From Odiellus spinosus (lineage: Eukaryota; Arthropoda; Arachnida; Opiliones; Phalangiidae): DNA of 64,000 nucleotides. The stretch is from positions 496,001 to 560,000 of the forward strand of contig CAWUCO010000090.1 in the NCBI GenBank assembly GCA_963920705.1, read 5' to 3'. Below the pieces are notes generated by a model, which was not told where the DNA came from, did no database searches, and saw only the letters and a program-made list of their open reading frames with translations. Shown here piece by piece: positions 22,978-37,908 of this stretch. Both the position numbers and the translations under genes were made by a program. Within the stretch, counting starts at the first letter, position 1, and the number at the start of each line of letters is the position of its first letter.

Positions 22978-24505
22978 TCTTTCGAGTGGTCTTAATTTTG
23001 TCTAAATCGCTTAAAAATCAAAAGTTTTGTGTCCATTTGAATCCAATAATCTTGGATTTTTAAGCGTTTTTGCTTAATTTTAACCAATTTTATATTTGTC
23101 ACAATTTTGCAATTTAGACAGAACAAAGTCATTCGAAAGAGCAATTAATGGACAGTTTAAATAATAAGAGTTTTCAAAAATCCGTTGAAAAACAAGAAAA
23201 ATATGGCCAATTCAAGAAATCATAGAATATCAAAATAGTCAAATTTCAGATTTAAAAATTCGCTTTTTGATATTAGATGTTTTTTGAATTGTCCATATTT
23301 TCCATGTTTTTGAACGGATTTTTGAAAACTCTTATTATTTAAACTGTCCATTAATTGCTCTTTCGAATGACTTTGGTTTTGTCTAAATTGCAAAATTGTG
23401 ACAAATATAAAATTGGTTAAAATTAAGCAAAAACGCTTAAAAATCCAAGATTATTGGATTCAAATGGACACAAAACTTTTGATTTTTAAGCGATTTAGAC
23501 AAAATTAAGACCACTCGAAAGACCAAATTTTGGTCTATCTAAAAAACAATAGTTTTGGAAAATCCGTTGAAAAACAAGAAAAATATGGCCAATTCAAGAA
23601 ATCATAGAATATCAAAATAGTCAAATTTCAGATTTTCAAAATTCGCTTTTTGATATTAGATGTTTTTTGAATTCTCCATATTTTCCATGTTTTTCAACGG
23701 ATTTTCCAAAACTCTTGATTTTCAGATAGACCAATATTTGCTCTTTCGAGTGGTCTTAATTTTGTCTAAATCGCTTAAAAATCAAAAGTTTTGTGTTCAT
23801 TTGAATCCAATAATCTTGGATTTTTAAGCGTTTTTGCTTAATTTTAACCAATTTTATATTTGTCACAATTTTGCAATTTAGACAGAACAAAGTCATTCGA
23901 AAGAGCAATTAATGGACAGTTTAAATAATAAGAGTTTTCAAAAATCCGTTGAAAAACAAGAAAAATATGGCCAATTCAAGAAATCATAGAATATCAAAAT
24001 AGTCAAATTTCAGATTTAAAAATTCGCTTTTTGATATTAGATGTTTTTTGAATTGTCCATATTTTCCATGTTTTTCAACGGATTTTTGAAAACTCTTATT
24101 ATTTAAACTGTCCATTAATTGCTCTTTCGAATGACTTTGGTTTTGTCTAAATTGCAAAATTGTGACAAATATAAAATTGGTTAAAATTAAGCAAAAACGC
24201 TTAAAAATCCAAGATTATTGGATTCAAATGGACACAAAACTTTTGATTTTTAAGCGATTTAGACAAAATTAAGACCACTCGAAAGACCAAATTTTGGTCT
24301 ATCTAAAAAACAATAGTTTTGGAAAATCCGTTGAAAAACAAGAAAAATATGGCCAATTCTAGAAATCATACAATATCAAAATAGTCAAATTTCAGATTTT
24401 AAAAATTCGCTTTTTGATATTAGATGTTTTTTGAATTGTCCATATTTTCCATGTTTTTCAACGGATTTTCCAAAACTCTTGATTTTCAGATAGACCAATA
24501 TTTAC
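22978..24505. repeat. Two-unit repeat, offset 764 bp
   Basis: Unit starts and signs: 22978 --, 23359 +-, 23742 --, 24123 +-. Both -- units share two single-base losses, TTTAGACAGAACAAAG (23113 and 23877) and CAGATTTAAAAATTCG (about 23247 and 24011), so both are 381 bp long and clearly a recent duplication. The last B carries CAATTCTAGAAATC at 24354, also found at 1381 and 30479. Confidence 0.88.
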
Positions 24506-27500
24506 TCTTTCGAGTGGTCTTAATTTTGTCTAAATCGCTTAAAAATCAAAAGTTTTGTGCCATTTGAATCCAATAATCTTGGATTTTTAAGCGTTTTTGC
24601 TTAATTTTAACCAATTTTATATTTGTCACAATTTTGCAATTTAGACAAAAACAAAGTCATTCGAAAGAGCAATTAATGGACAGTCTTAATAATAAGAGTT
24701 TTCAAAAATCCGTTGAAAAACAAGAAAAATATGGCCAATTCAAAAAACATCTAATATCAAAAAGCGAATTTTGAAAATCTGAAATTTGACTATTTTGATA
24801 TTGTATGATTTCTTGAATTGGCCATATTTTTCTTGTTTTTCAACGGATTTTCCAAAACTATTGTTTTTTAGATAGACCAAAATTTGGTCTTTCGAGTGGT
24901 CTTAATTTTGTCTAAATCGCTTAAAATTCAAAAGTTTTGTGTCCATTTGAATCCAATAATCTTGGATTTTTAAGCGTTTTTGCTTAATTTTAACCAATTT
25001 TATATTTGACACAATTTTGCAATTTAGACAAAACCAAAGTCATTCGAAAGAGCAATTAATGGACAGTTTAAATAATAAGAGTTTTCAAAAATCCGTTGAA
25101 AAACATGGAAAATATGGACAATTCAAAAAACATCTAATATCAAAAAGCGAATTTTGAAAATCTGAAATTTGACTATTTTGATATTGTATGATTTCTTGAA
25201 TTGGCCATATTTTTCTTGTTTTTCAACGGATTTTCCAAAACTATTGTTTTTTAGATAGACCAAAATTTGGTCTTTCGAGTGGTCTTAATTTTGTCTAAAT
25301 CGCTTAAAATTCAAAAGTTTTGTGTCCATTTGAATCCAATAATCTTGGATTTTTAAGCGTTTTTGCTTAATTTTAACCAATTTTATATTTGTCACGTTTT
25401 AGCAATTTAGACAAAAACCAAAGTCATTCGAAAGAGCAATTAATGGACAGTCTAAATAATAAGAGTTTTCAAAAATCCGTTGAAAAACAAGAAAAATGTG
25501 GACAATTCAAGAAATCATAGAATATCAAAATAGTCAAATTTCAGATTTTCAAAATTCGCTTTTTGATATTAGATGTTTTTTGAATTGGCCATATTTTTCT
25601 TGTTTTTCAACGGATTTTTGAAAACTCTTATTATTAAGACTGTCCATTAATTGCTCTTTCGAATGACTTTGTTTTTGTCTAAATTGCAAAATTGTGACAA
25701 ATATAAAATTGGTTAAAATTAAGCAAAAACGCTTAAAAATCCAAGATTATTGGATTCAAATGGACACAAAACTTTTGATTTTTAAGCGATTTAGACAAAA
25801 TTAAGACCACTCGAAAGACCAAATTTTGGTCTATCTAAAAAACAATAGTTTTGGAAAATCCGTTGAAAAACAAGAAAAATATGGCCAATTCAAGAAATCA
25901 TAGAACATCAAAATAGTCAAATTTCAGATTTTCAAAATTCGCTTTTTGATATTAGATGTTTTTTGAATTGTCCATATTTTCCATGTTTTTCAACGGATTT
26001 TCCAAAACTCTTGTTTTTTAGATAGACTAAAATTTGGTCTTTCGAGTGGTCTTAATTTTGTCTAAATCGCTTAAAAACCAAAAGTTTTGTGTCCATTTGA
26101 ATCCAATAATCTTGGATTTTTAAGCGTTTTTGCTTAATTTTAACCAATTTTATATTTGTCACAATTTTGCAATTTAGACAAAACCAAAGTCATTCGAAAG
26201 AGCAATTAATGGACAGTTTAAATAATAAGAGTTTTCAAAAATCCGTTGAAAAACATGGAAAATATGGACAATTCAAAAAACATCTAATATCAAAAAGCGA
26301 ATTTTGAAAATCTGAAATTTGACTATATTGATATTCTATGATTTCTTGAATTGGCCATATTTTTCTTGTTTTTCAACGGATTTTTGAAAACTCTTATTAT
26401 TAAGACTGTCCATTAATTGCTCTTTCGAATGACTTTGTTTTTGTCTAAATTGCAAAATTGTGACAAATATAAAATTGGTTAAAATTAAGCAAAAACGCTT
26501 AAAAATCCAAGATTATTGGATTCAAATGGACACAAAACTTTTGAATTTTAAGCGATTTAGACAAAATTAAGACCACTCGAAAGAGCAAATATTGGTCTAT
26601 CTAAAAAACAAGAGTTTTGGAAAATCCGTTGAAAAACATGGAAAATATGGACAATTCAAAAAACATCTAATATCAAAAAGCGAATTTTGAAAATCTGAAA
26701 TTTGACTATTTTGATATTCTATGATTTCTTGAATTGGCCATATTTTTCTTGTTTTTCAACGGATTTTCCAAAACTATTGTTTTTTAGATAGACCAAAATT
26801 TGGTCTTTCGAGTGGTCTTAATTTTGTCTAAATCGCTTAAAATTCAAAAGTTTTGTGTCCATTTGAATCCAATAATCTTGGATTTTTAAGCGTTTTTGCT
26901 TAATTTTAACCAATTTTATATTTGTCACAATTTTTCAATTTAGACAAAACCAAAGTCATTCGAAAGAGCAATTAATGGACAGTCTAAATAATAAGAGTTT
27001 TCAAAAATCCGTTGAAAAACAAGAAAAATATGGCCAATTCAAGAAATCATAAAATATCAAAATAGTCAAATTTCAGATTTTCAAAATTCGCTTTTTGATA
27101 TTAGATGTTTTTTGAATTGTCCATATTTTCCATGTTTTTCAACGGATTTTTGAAAACTCTTATTATTTAAACTGTCCATTAATTGCTCTTTCGAATGACT
27201 TTGGTTTTGTCTAAATTGCAAAATTGTGACAAATATAAAATTGGTTAAAATTAAGCAAAAACGCTTAAAAATCCAAGATTATTGGATTCAAATGGACACA
27301 AAACTTTTGATTTTTAAGCGATTTAGACAAAATTAAGACCACTCGAAAGACCAAATTTTGGTCTATCTAAAAAACAAGAGTTTTGGAAAATCCGTTGAAA
27401 AACATGGAAAATATGGACAATTCAAAAAACATCTAATATCAAAAAGCGAATTTTGAAAATCTGAAATTTGACTATTTTGATATTCTATGATTTCTTGAAT

Positions 27501-28715
27501 TGGCCATATTTTTCTTGTTTTTCAACGGATTTTTGAAAACTCTTATTATTAAGACTGTCCATTAATTGCTCTTTCGAATGACTTTGTTTTTGTCTAAATT
27601 CCAAAATTGTGACAAATATAAAATTGGTTAAAATTAAGCAAAAACGCTTAAAAATCCAAGATTATTGGATTCAAATGGCACAAAACTTTTGATTTTTAAG
27701 CGATTTAGACAAAATTAAGACCACTCGAAAGAGTAAATATTGGTCTATCTGAAAATCAAGAGTTTTGGAAAATCCGTTGAAAAACATGGAAAATATGGAC
27801 AATTCAAAAAACATCTAATATCAAAAAGCGAATTTTTAAAATCTGAAATTTGACTATTTTGATATTGTATGATTTCTAGAATTGGCCATATTTTTCTTGT
27901 TTTTCAACGGATTTTCCAAAACTATTGTTTTTTAGATAGACCAAAATTTGGTCTTTCGAGTGGTCTTAATTTTGTCTAAATCGCTTAAAAATCAAAAGTT
28001 TTGTGTCCATTTGAATCCAATAATCTTGGATTTTTAAGCGTTTTTGCTTAATTTTAACCAATTTTATATTTGTCACAATTTTGCAATTTAGACAAAACCA
28101 AAGTCATTCGAAAGAGCAATTAATGGACAGTTTAAATAATAAGAGTTTTCAAAAATCCGTTGAAAAACATGGAAAATATGGACAATTCAAAAAACATCTA
28201 ATATCAAAAAGCGAATTTTTAAATCTGAAATTTGACTATTTTGATATTCTATGATTTCTTGAATTGGCCATATTTTTCTTGTTTTTCAACGGATTTTTGA
28301 AAACTCTTATTATTTAAACTGTCCATTAATTGCTCTTTCGAATGACTTTGTTCTGTCTAAATTGCAAAATTGTGACAAATATAAAATTGGTTAAAATTAA
28401 GCAAAAACGCTTAAAAATCCAAGATTATTGGATTCAAATGGACACAAAACTTTTGATTTTTAAGCGATTTAGACAAAATTAAGACCACTCGAAAGACCAA
28501 ATTTTGGTCCATCTAAAACACAAGAGTTTTGGAAAATCCGTTGAAAAACATGGAAAATATGGACAATTCAAAAAACATCTAATATCAAAAAGCGAATTTT
28601 GAAAATCTGAAATTTGACTATTTTGATATTCTATGATTTCTTGAATTGGCCATATTTTTCTTGTTTTTCAACGGATTTTTGAAAACTCTTATTATTTAGA
28701 CTGTCCATTAATTGC
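24506..28715. repeat. Satellite units 65-75, mixed orientation
   Basis: Unit starts and signs: 24506 -+, 24888 -+, 25271 --, 25655 +-, 26038 -+, 26421 ++, 26804 --, 27187 ++, 27570 ++, 27952 -+, 28334 ++. This is the richest cluster of single-base indels: TTTGTGCCATTT near 24560, GACAAAAACCAAAG near 25413, AATGGCACAAAAC near 27676, GAATTTTTAAATCTG near 28213 and CTTTGTTCTGTC near 28350. The unit at 25271 has an A-II-like variant (GTCACGTTTTAGC). No other content is seen. Confidence 0.87.
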
Positions 28716-31395
28716 TCTTTAGAATGACTTTGGTTTTGTCTAAATTGCAAAATTGTGACAAATATAAAATTGGTTAAAATTAAGCAAAAACGCTTAAAAA
28801 TCCAAGATTATTGGATTCAAATGGACACAAAACTTTTGAATTTTAAGCGATTTAGACAAAATTAAGACCACTCGAAAGACCAAATTTTGGTCTATCTAAA
28901 AAACAATAGTTTTGGAAAATCCGTTGAAAAACAAGAAAAATATGGCCAATTCAAGAAATCATACAATATCAAAATAGTCAAATTTCAGATTTTCAAAATT
29001 CGCTTTTTGATATTAGATGTTTTTTGAATTGTCCATATTTTCCATGTTTTTCAACGGATTTTCCAAAACTCTTGTTTTTTAGATAGACCAATATTTGCTC
29101 TTTGGAGTGGTCTTAATTTTGTCTAAATCGCTTAAAATTCAAAAGTTTTGTGTCCATTTGAATCCAATAATCTTGGATTTTTAAGCGTTTTTGCTTAATT
29201 TTAACCAATTTTATATTTGTCACAATTTTGCAATTTAGACAAAACCAAAGTCATTCGAAAGAGCAATTAATGGACAGTCTAAATAATAAGAGTTTTCAAA
29301 AATCCGTTGAAAAACAAGAAAAATGTGGACAATTCAAGAAATCATAGAATATCAAAATAGTCAAATTTCAGATTTTCAAAATTCGCTTTTTGATATTAGA
29401 TGTTTTTTGAATTGGCCATATTTTTCTTGTTTTTCAACGGATTTTTGAAAACTCTTATTATTAAGACTGTCCATTAATTGCTCTTTCGAATGACTTTGTT
29501 TTTGTCTAAATTGCAAAATTGTGACAAATATAAAATTGGTTAAAATTAAGCAAAAACGCTTAAAAATCCAAGATTATTGGATTCAAATGGACACAAAACT
29601 TTTGATTTTTAAGCGATTTAGACAAAATTAAGACCACTCGAAAGAGCAAATATTGGTCTATCTGAAAATCAAGAGTTTTGGAAAATCCGTTGAAAAACAT
29701 GGAAAATATGGACAATTCAAAGAACATCTAATATCAAAAAGCGAATTTTGAAAATCTGAAATTTGACTATTTTGATATTCTATGATTTCTTGAATTGGCC
29801 ATATTTTTCTTGTTTTTCAACGGATTTTCCAAAACTATTGTTTTTTAGATAGACCAATATTTGCTCTTTGGAGTGGTCTTAATTTTGTCTAAATCGCTTA
29901 AAATTCAAAAGTTTTGTGTCCATTTGAATCCAATAATCTTGGATTTTTAAGCGTTTTTGCTTAATTTTAACAAATTTTATATTTGTCACAATTTTGCAAT
30001 TTAGACAAAACCAAAGTCATTCGAAAGAGCAATTAATGGACAGTCTAAATAATAAGAGTTTTCAAAAATCCGATGAAAAACAAGAAAAATATGGCCAATT
30101 CAAGAAATCATAGAATATCAAAATAGTCAAATTTCAGATTTTCAAAATTCGCTTTTTGATATTAGATGTTTTTTGAATTGTCCATATTTTCCATGTTTTT
30201 CAACGGATTTTTGAAAACTCTTATTATTTAAACTGTCCATTAATTGCTCTTTCGAATGACTTTGGTTTTGTCTAAATGGCCAAAACGTGACAAATATAAA
30301 ATTGGTTAAAATTAAGCAAAAACGCTTAAAAATCCAAGATTATTGGATTCAAATGGACACAAAACTTTTGAATTTTAAGCGATTTAGACAAAATTAAGAC
30401 CACTCGAAAGACCAAATTTTGGTCTATCTAAAAAACAATAGTTTTGGAAAATCCGTTGAAAAACAAGAAAAATATGGCCAATTCTAGAAATCATACAATA
30501 TCAAAATAGTCAAATTTCAGATTTTAAAAATTCGCTTTTTGATATTAGATGTTTTTGAATTGTTCATATTTTCCATGTTTTTCAACGGATTTTCCAAAAC
30601 TCTCGATTTTCAGATAGACCAATATTTGCTCTTTCGAGTGGTCTTAATTTTGTCTAAATCGCTTAAAAATCAAAAGTTTTATGTCCATTTGAATCCAATA
30701 ATCTTGGATTTTTAAGCGTTTTTGCTTAATTTTAACCAATTTTATATTTGTCACAATTTTGCAATTTAGACAAAAACAAAGTCATTCGAAAGAGCAATTA
30801 ATGGACAGTCTTAATAATAAGAGTTTTCAAAAATCCGTTGAAAAACATGGAAAATATGGACAATTCAAAAAACATCTAATATCAAAAAGCGAATTTTGAA
30901 AATCTGAAATTTGACTATTTTGATATTGTATGATTTCTTGAATTGGCCATATTTTTCTTGTTTTTCAACGGATTTTCCAAAACTATTGTTTTTTAGATAG
31001 ACCAAAATTTGGTCTTTCGAGTGGTCTTAATTTTGTCTAAAACGCTTAAAATTCAAAAGTTTTGTGTCCATTTGAATCCAATAATCTTGGATTTTTAAGC
31101 GTTTTTGCTTAATTTTAACCAATTTTATATTTGTCACAATTTTGCAATTTAGACAAAACCAAAGTCATTCGAAAGAGCAATTAATGGACAGTCTAAATAA
31201 TAAGAGATTTCAAAAATCCGTTGAAAAACAAGAAAAATATGGCCAATTCAAGAAATCATAGAATATCAAAATAGTCAAATTTCAGATTTTCAAAATTCGC
31301 TTTTTGATATTAGATGTTTTTTGAATTGTCCATATTTTCCATGTTTTTCAACGGATTTTTGAAAACTCTTATTATTTAAACTGTCCATTAATTGC
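28716..31395. repeat. Satellite units 76-82
   Basis: Unit starts and signs: 28716 +-, 29099 --, 29482 ++, 29865 --, 30248 +-, 30630 -+, 31013 --. The private change CTCTTTGGAGTGG occurs at 29099 and again at 29865, two units on, tying these A modules to a local duplication. The B at 30412-30629 has CAATTCTAGAAATC and lacks one T (GATGTTTTTGAATTG). The junction motif is CCGATG near 30071. Confidence 0.87.
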
Positions 31396-34300
31396 TCTTT
31401 CGAATGACTTTGGTTTTGTCTAAATTGCAAAATTGTGACAAATATAAAATTGGTTAAAATTAAGCAAAAACGCTTAAAAATCCAAGATTATTGGATTCAA
31501 ATGGACACAAAACTTTTGATTTTTAAGCGATTTAGACAAAATTAAGACCACTCGAAAGACCAAATTTTGGTCTATCTAAAAAACAAGAGTTTTGGAAAAT
31601 CCGTTGAAAAACATGGAAAATATGGCCAATTCAAAAAACATCTAATATCAAAAAGCGAATTTTGAAAATCTGAAATTTGACTATTTTGATATTCTATGAT
31701 TTCTTGAATTGGCCATATTTTTCTTGTTTTTCAACGGATTTTTGAAAACTCTTATTATTTAGACTGTCCATTAATTGCTCTTTCGAATGACTTTGGTTTT
31801 GTCTAAATTGCCAAAACGTGACAAATATAAAATTGGTTAAAATTAAGCAAAAACGCTTAAAAATCCAAGATTATTGGATTCAAATGGACACAAATCTTTT
31901 GAATTTTAAGCGATTTAGACAAAATTAAGACCACTCGAAAGACCAAATTTTGGTCTATCTAAAAAACAATAGTTTTGGAAAATCCGTTGAAAAACAAGAA
32001 AAATATGGCCAATTCAAGAAATCATACAATATCAAAATAGTCAAATTTCAGATTTTCAAAATTCGCTTTTTGATATTAGATGTTTTTTGAATTGTCCATA
32101 TTTTCCATGTTTTTCAACGGATTTTCCAAAACTCTTGTTTTTTAGATAGACCAATATTTGCTCTTTCGAGTGGTCTTAATTTTGTCTAAATCGCTTAAAA
32201 TTCAAAAGTTTTGTGTCCATTTGAATCCAATAATCTTGGATTTTTAAGCGTTTTTGCTTAATTTTAACCAATTTTATATTTGTCACAATTTTGCAATTTA
32301 GACAAAACCAAAGTCATTCGAAAGAGCAATTAATGGACAGTCTAAATAATAAGAGTTTTCAAAAATCCGTTGAAAAACAAGAAAAATGTGGACAATTCAA
32401 GAAATCATAGAATATCAAAATGGTCAAATTTCAGATTTTCAAAATTCGCTTTTTGATATTAGATGTTTTTTGAATTGGCCATATTTTTCTTGTTTTTCAA
32501 CGGATTTTTGAAAACTCTTATTATTAAGACTGTCCATTAATTGCTCTTTCGAATGACTTTGTTTTTGTCTAAATTGCAAAATTGTGACAAATATAAAATT
32601 GTTTAAAATTAAGCAAAAACGCTTAAAAATCCAAGATTATTGGATTCAAATGGACACAAAACTTTTGATTTTTAAGCGATTTAGACAAAATTAAGACCAC
32701 TCGAAAGAGCAAATATTGGTCTATCTGAAAATCAAGAGTTTTGGAAAATCCGTTGAAAAACATGGAAAATATGGACAATTCAAAAAACATCTAATATCAA
32801 AATGCGAATTTTGAAAATCTGAAATTTGACTATTTTGATATTCTATGATTTCTTGAATTGGCCATATTTTTCTTGTTTTTCAACGGATTTTTGAAAACTC
32901 TTATTATTTAGACTGTCCATTAATTGCTCTTTCGAATGACTTTGGTTTTGTCTAAATTGCAAAATTGTGACAAATATAAAATTGGTTAAAATTAAGCAAA
33001 AACGCTTAAAAATCCAAGATTATTGGATTCAAATGGACACAAAACTTTTGAATTTTAAGCGATTTAGACAAAATTAAGACCACTCGAAAGACCAAATTTT
33101 GGTCTATCTAAAAAACAATAGTTTTGGAAAATCCGTTGAAAAACAAGAAAAATATGGCCAATTCAAGAAATCATAGAATATCAAAATAGTCAAATTCCAG
33201 ATTTTCAAAATTCGCTTTTTGATATTAGATGTTTCTTGAATTGTCCATATTTTCCATGTTTTTCAACGGATTTTCCAAAACTCTTGATTTTCAGATAGAC
33301 CAATATTTGCTCTTTCGAGTGGTCTTAATTTTGTCTAAATCGCTTAAAAATCAAAAGTTTTGTGTCCATTTGAATCCAATAATCTTGGATTTTTAAGCGT
33401 TTTTGCTTAATTTTAACCAATTTTATATTTGTCACAATTTTGCAATTTAGACAAAAACAAAGTCATTCGAAAGAGCAATTAATGGACAGTCTTAATAATA
33501 AGAGTTTTCAAAAATCCGTTGAAAAACAAGAAAAATATGGCCAATTCAAAAAACATCTAATATCAGAAAGCGAATTTTGAAAATCTGAAATTTGACTATT
33601 TTGATATTGTATGATTTCTTGAATTGGCCATATTTTTTATTGTTTTTCAACGGATTTTCCAAAACTATTGTTTTTTAGATAGACCAAAATTTGGTCTTTC
33701 GAGTGGTCTTAATTTTGTCTAAATCGCTTAAAATTCAAAAGTTTTGTGTCCATTTGAATCCAATAATCTTGGATTTTTAAGCGTTTTTGCTTAATTTTAA
33801 CCAATTTTATATTTGTCACAATTTTGCAATTTAGACAAAACCAAAGTCATTCGAAAGAGCAATTAATGGACAGTTTAAATAATAAGAGTTTTCAAAAATC
33901 CGTTGAAAAACATGGAAAATATGGACAATTCAAAAAACATCTAATATCAAAAAGCGAATTTTGAAAATCTGAAATTTGACTATTTTGATAATGTATGATT
34001 TCTTGAATTGGCCATATTTTTCTTGTTTTTCAACGGATTTTCCAAAACTATTGTTTTTTAGATAGACCAAAATTTGGTCTTTCGAGTGGTCTTAATTTTG
34101 TCTAAATCGCTTAAAATTCAAAAGTTTTGTGTCCATTTGAATCCAATAATCTTGGATTTTTATGCGTTTTTGCTTAATTTTAACCAATTTTATATTTGTC
34201 ACTTTTTGGCAATTTAGACAAAACCAAAGTCATTCGAAAGAGCAATTAATGGACAGTCTAAATAATAAGAGTTTTCAAAAATCCGTTGAAAAACAAGAAA

Positions 34301-34460
34301 AATGTGGACAATTCAAGAAATCATAGAATATCAAAATAGTCAAATTTCAGATTTTCAAAATTCGCTTTTTGATATTAGATGTTTTTTGAATTGGCCATAT
34401 TTTTCTTGTTTTTCAACGGATTTTTGAAAACTCTTATTATTAAGACTGTCCATTAATTGC
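31396..34460. repeat. Satellite units 83-90
   Basis: Unit starts and signs: 31396 ++, 31779 +-, 32162 --, 32545 ++, 32928 +-, 33311 -+, 33695 -+, 34078 --. The run ++, +-, -- is the trimer order also seen at 9575-11872 and 51163-52311. The B at 33475 is a hybrid: q-type outer arm (CAAGAAAAATATGGCC) joined to p-type inner arm, with AATATCAGAAAGC. The unit at 34078 has a private n-end variant GTCACTTTTTGGC. No genes. Confidence 0.87.
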
Positions 34461-37400
34461 TCTTTCGAATGACTTTGTTTTTGTCTAAATTGCAAAATTG
34501 TGACAAATATAAAATTGGTTAAAATTAAGCAAAAACGCTTAAAAATCCAAGATTATTGGATTCAAATGGACACAAAACTTTTGAATTTTAAGCGATTTAG
34601 ACAAAATTAAGACCACTCGAAAGACCAAATTTTGGTCTATCTAAAAAACAATAGTTTTGGAAAATCCGTTGAAAAACAATAAAAAATATGGCCAATTCAA
34701 GAAATCATACAATATCAAAATAGTCAAATTTCAGATTTTCAAAATTCGCTTTTTGATATTAGATGTTTTTTGAATTGGCCATATTTTTCTTGTTTTTCAA
34801 CGGATTTTTGAAAACTCTTATTATTAAGACTGTCCATTAATTGCTCTTTCGAATGACTTTGTTTTTGTCTAAATTGCAAAATTGTGACAAATATAAAATT
34901 GGTTAAAATTAAGCAAAAACGCTTAAAAATCCAAGATTATTGGATTCAAATAGACACAAAACTTTTGATTTTTAAGCGATTTAGGCAAAATTAAGACCAC
35001 TCGAAAGACCAAATTTTGGTCTATCTAAAAAACAAGAGTTTTGGAAAATCCGTTGAAAAACATGGGAAATATGGACAATTCAAAAAACATCTAATATCAA
35101 AAAGCGAATTTTGAAAATCTGAAATTTGACTATTTTGATATTCTATGATTTCTTGAATTGGCCATATTTTTCTTGTTTTTCAACGGATTTTCCAAAACTA
35201 TTGTTTTTTAGATAGACCAAAATTTGGTCTTTCGAGTGGTCTTAATTTTGTCTAAATCGCTTAAAATTCAAAAGTTTTGTGTCCATTTGAATCCAATAAT
35301 CTTGGATTTTTAAGCGTTTTTGCTTAATTTTAACCAATTTTATATTTGTCACAATTTTGCAATTTAGACAAAACCAAAGTCATTCGAAAGAGCAATTAAT
35401 GGACAGTCTAAATAATAAGAGTTTTCAAAAATCCGTTGAAAAACAAGAAAAATATGGCCAATTCAAGAAATCATAGAATATCAAAATAGTCAAATTTCAG
35501 ATTTTCAAAATTCGCTTTTTGATATTAGATGTTTTTTGAATTGTCCATATTTTCCATGTTTTTCAACGGATTTTTGAAAACTCTTATTATTTAAACTGTC
35601 CATTAATTGCTCTTTCGAATGACTTTGGTTTTGTCTAAATTGCAAAATTGTGACAAATATTAAATTGGTTAAAATTAAGCAAAAACGCTTAAAAATCCGA
35701 GATTATTGGATTCAAATGGACACAAAACTTTTGATTTTTAAGCGATTTAGACAAAAGTAAGACCACTCGAAAGACCAAATTTTGGTCTATCTAAAAAACA
35801 AGAGTTTTGGAAAATCCGTTGAAAAACATGGAAAATATGGCCAATTCAAGAAATCATAGAATATCCAAATAGTCAAATTTCAGATTTTCAAAATTCGCTT
35901 TTTGATATTAGATGTTTTTTGAATTGTCCATATTTTCCATGTTTTTCAACGGATTTTTGAAAACTCTTATTATTTAAACTGTCCATTAATTGCTCTTTCG
36001 AATGACTTTGGTTTTGTCTAAATTGCAAAATTGTGACAAATATAAAATTGGTTAAAATTAAGCAAAAACGCTTAAAAATCCAAGATTATTGGATTCAAAT
36101 GGACACAAAACTTTTGATTTTTAAGCGATTTAGACAAAATTAAGACCACTCGAAAGACCAAATTTTGGTCTATCTAAAAAACAAGAGTTTTGGAAAATCC
36201 GTTGAAAAACATGGAAAATATGGCCAATTCAAGAAATCATAGAATATCAAAATAGTCAAATTTCAGATTTTCAAAATTCGCTTTTTGATATTAGATGTTT
36301 TTTAAATTGTCCATATTTTCCATGTTTTTCAACGGATTTTTGAAAACTCTTATTATTTAAACTGTCCATTAATTGCTCTTTCGAATGACTTTGGGTTGGT
36401 CTAAATTGCAAAATTGTGACAAATATAAAATTGGTTAAAATTAAGCAAAAACGCTTAAAAATCCAAGATTATTGGATTCAAATGGACACAAAACTTTTGA
36501 TTTTTAAGCGATTTAGACAAAATTAAGACCACTCGAAAGACCAAATTTTGGTCTATCTAAAAAACAAGAGTTTTGGAAAATCCGTTGAAAAACATGGAAA
36601 ATATGGCCAATTCAAGAAATCATAGAATATCAAAATAGTCAAATTTCAGATTTTCAAAATTCGCTTTTTGATATTAGATGTTTTTTAAATTGTCCATATT
36701 TTCCATGTTTTTCAACGGATTTTTGAAAACTCTTATTATTTAAACTGTCCATTAATTGCTCTTTCGAATGACTTTGGGTTGGTCTAAATTGCAAAATTGT
36801 GACAAATATAAAATTGGTTAAAATTAAGCAAAAACGCTTAAAAATCCAAGATTATTGGATTCAAATGGACACAAAACTTTTGATTTTTAAGCGATTTAGA
36901 CAAAATTAAGACCACTCGAAAGACCAAATTTTGGTCTATCTAAAAAACAAGAGTTTTGGAAAATCCGTTGAAAAACATGGAAAATATGGACAATTCAAAA
37001 AACATCTAATATCAAAAAGCGAATTTTGAAAATCTGAAATTTGACTATTTTGATATTCTATGATTTCTTGAATTGGCCATATTTTTCTTGTTTTTCAACG
37101 GATTTTTGAAAACTCTTATTATTTAGACTGTCCATTAATTGCTCTTTCGAATGACTTTGGTTTTGTCTAAATTGCCAAAACGTGACAAATATAAAATTGG
37201 TTAAAATTAAGCAAAAACGCTTAAAAATCCAAGATTATTGGATTCAAATTGACACAAAACTTTTGAATTTTAAGCGATTTAGACAAAATTAAGACCACTC
37301 GAAAGACCAAATTTTGGTCTATCTAAAAAACAATAGTTTTGGAAAATCCGTTGAAAAACCAGAAAAATATGGCCAATTCAAGAAATCATAGAATATCAAA

Positions 37401-37908
37401 ATAGTCAAATTTCAGATTTTCAAAATTCGCTTTTTGATATTAGATGTTTTTTGAATTGTCCATATTTTCCATGTTTTTCAACGGATTTTCCAAAACTCTT
37501 GATTTTCAGATAGACCAATATTTGCTCTTTCGAGTGGTCTTAATTTTGTCTAAATCGCTTAAAAATCAAAAGTTTTGTGTCCATTTGAATCCAATAATCT
37601 TGGATTTTTAAGCGTTTTTGCTTAATTTTAACCAATTTTATATTTGTCACAATTTTGCAATTTAGACAAAAACAAAGTCATTCGAAAGAGCAATTAATGG
37701 ACAGTCTTAATAATAAGAGTTTTCAAAAATCCGTTGAAAAACAATAAAAATATGGCCAATTCAAGAAATCATAGAATATCAAAATAGTCAAATTTCAGAT
37801 TTTCAAAATTCGCTTTTTGATATTAGATGTTTTTTGAATTGTCCATATTTTCCATGTTTTTCAACGGATTTTTGAAAACTCTTATTATTTAGACTGTCCA
37901 TTAATTGC
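34461..37908. repeat. Satellite units 91-99 with a direct run of +- units
   Basis: Unit starts and signs: 34461 +-, 34845 ++, 35228 --, 35611 +-, 35994 +-, 36377 +-, 36760 ++, 37143 +-, 37526 --. Units 35611, 35994 and 36377 are direct copies with a hybrid left B arm (ACATGGAAAATATGGCC followed by q-type inner arm). GGGTTGGTCTAAATTGC occurs in A at 36377 and 36760. The block matches 38292-41970 in part: the TAGACACAAAAC and CATGGGAAATATGG markers of unit 34845 recur 3447 bp (9 units) on. Confidence 0.88.
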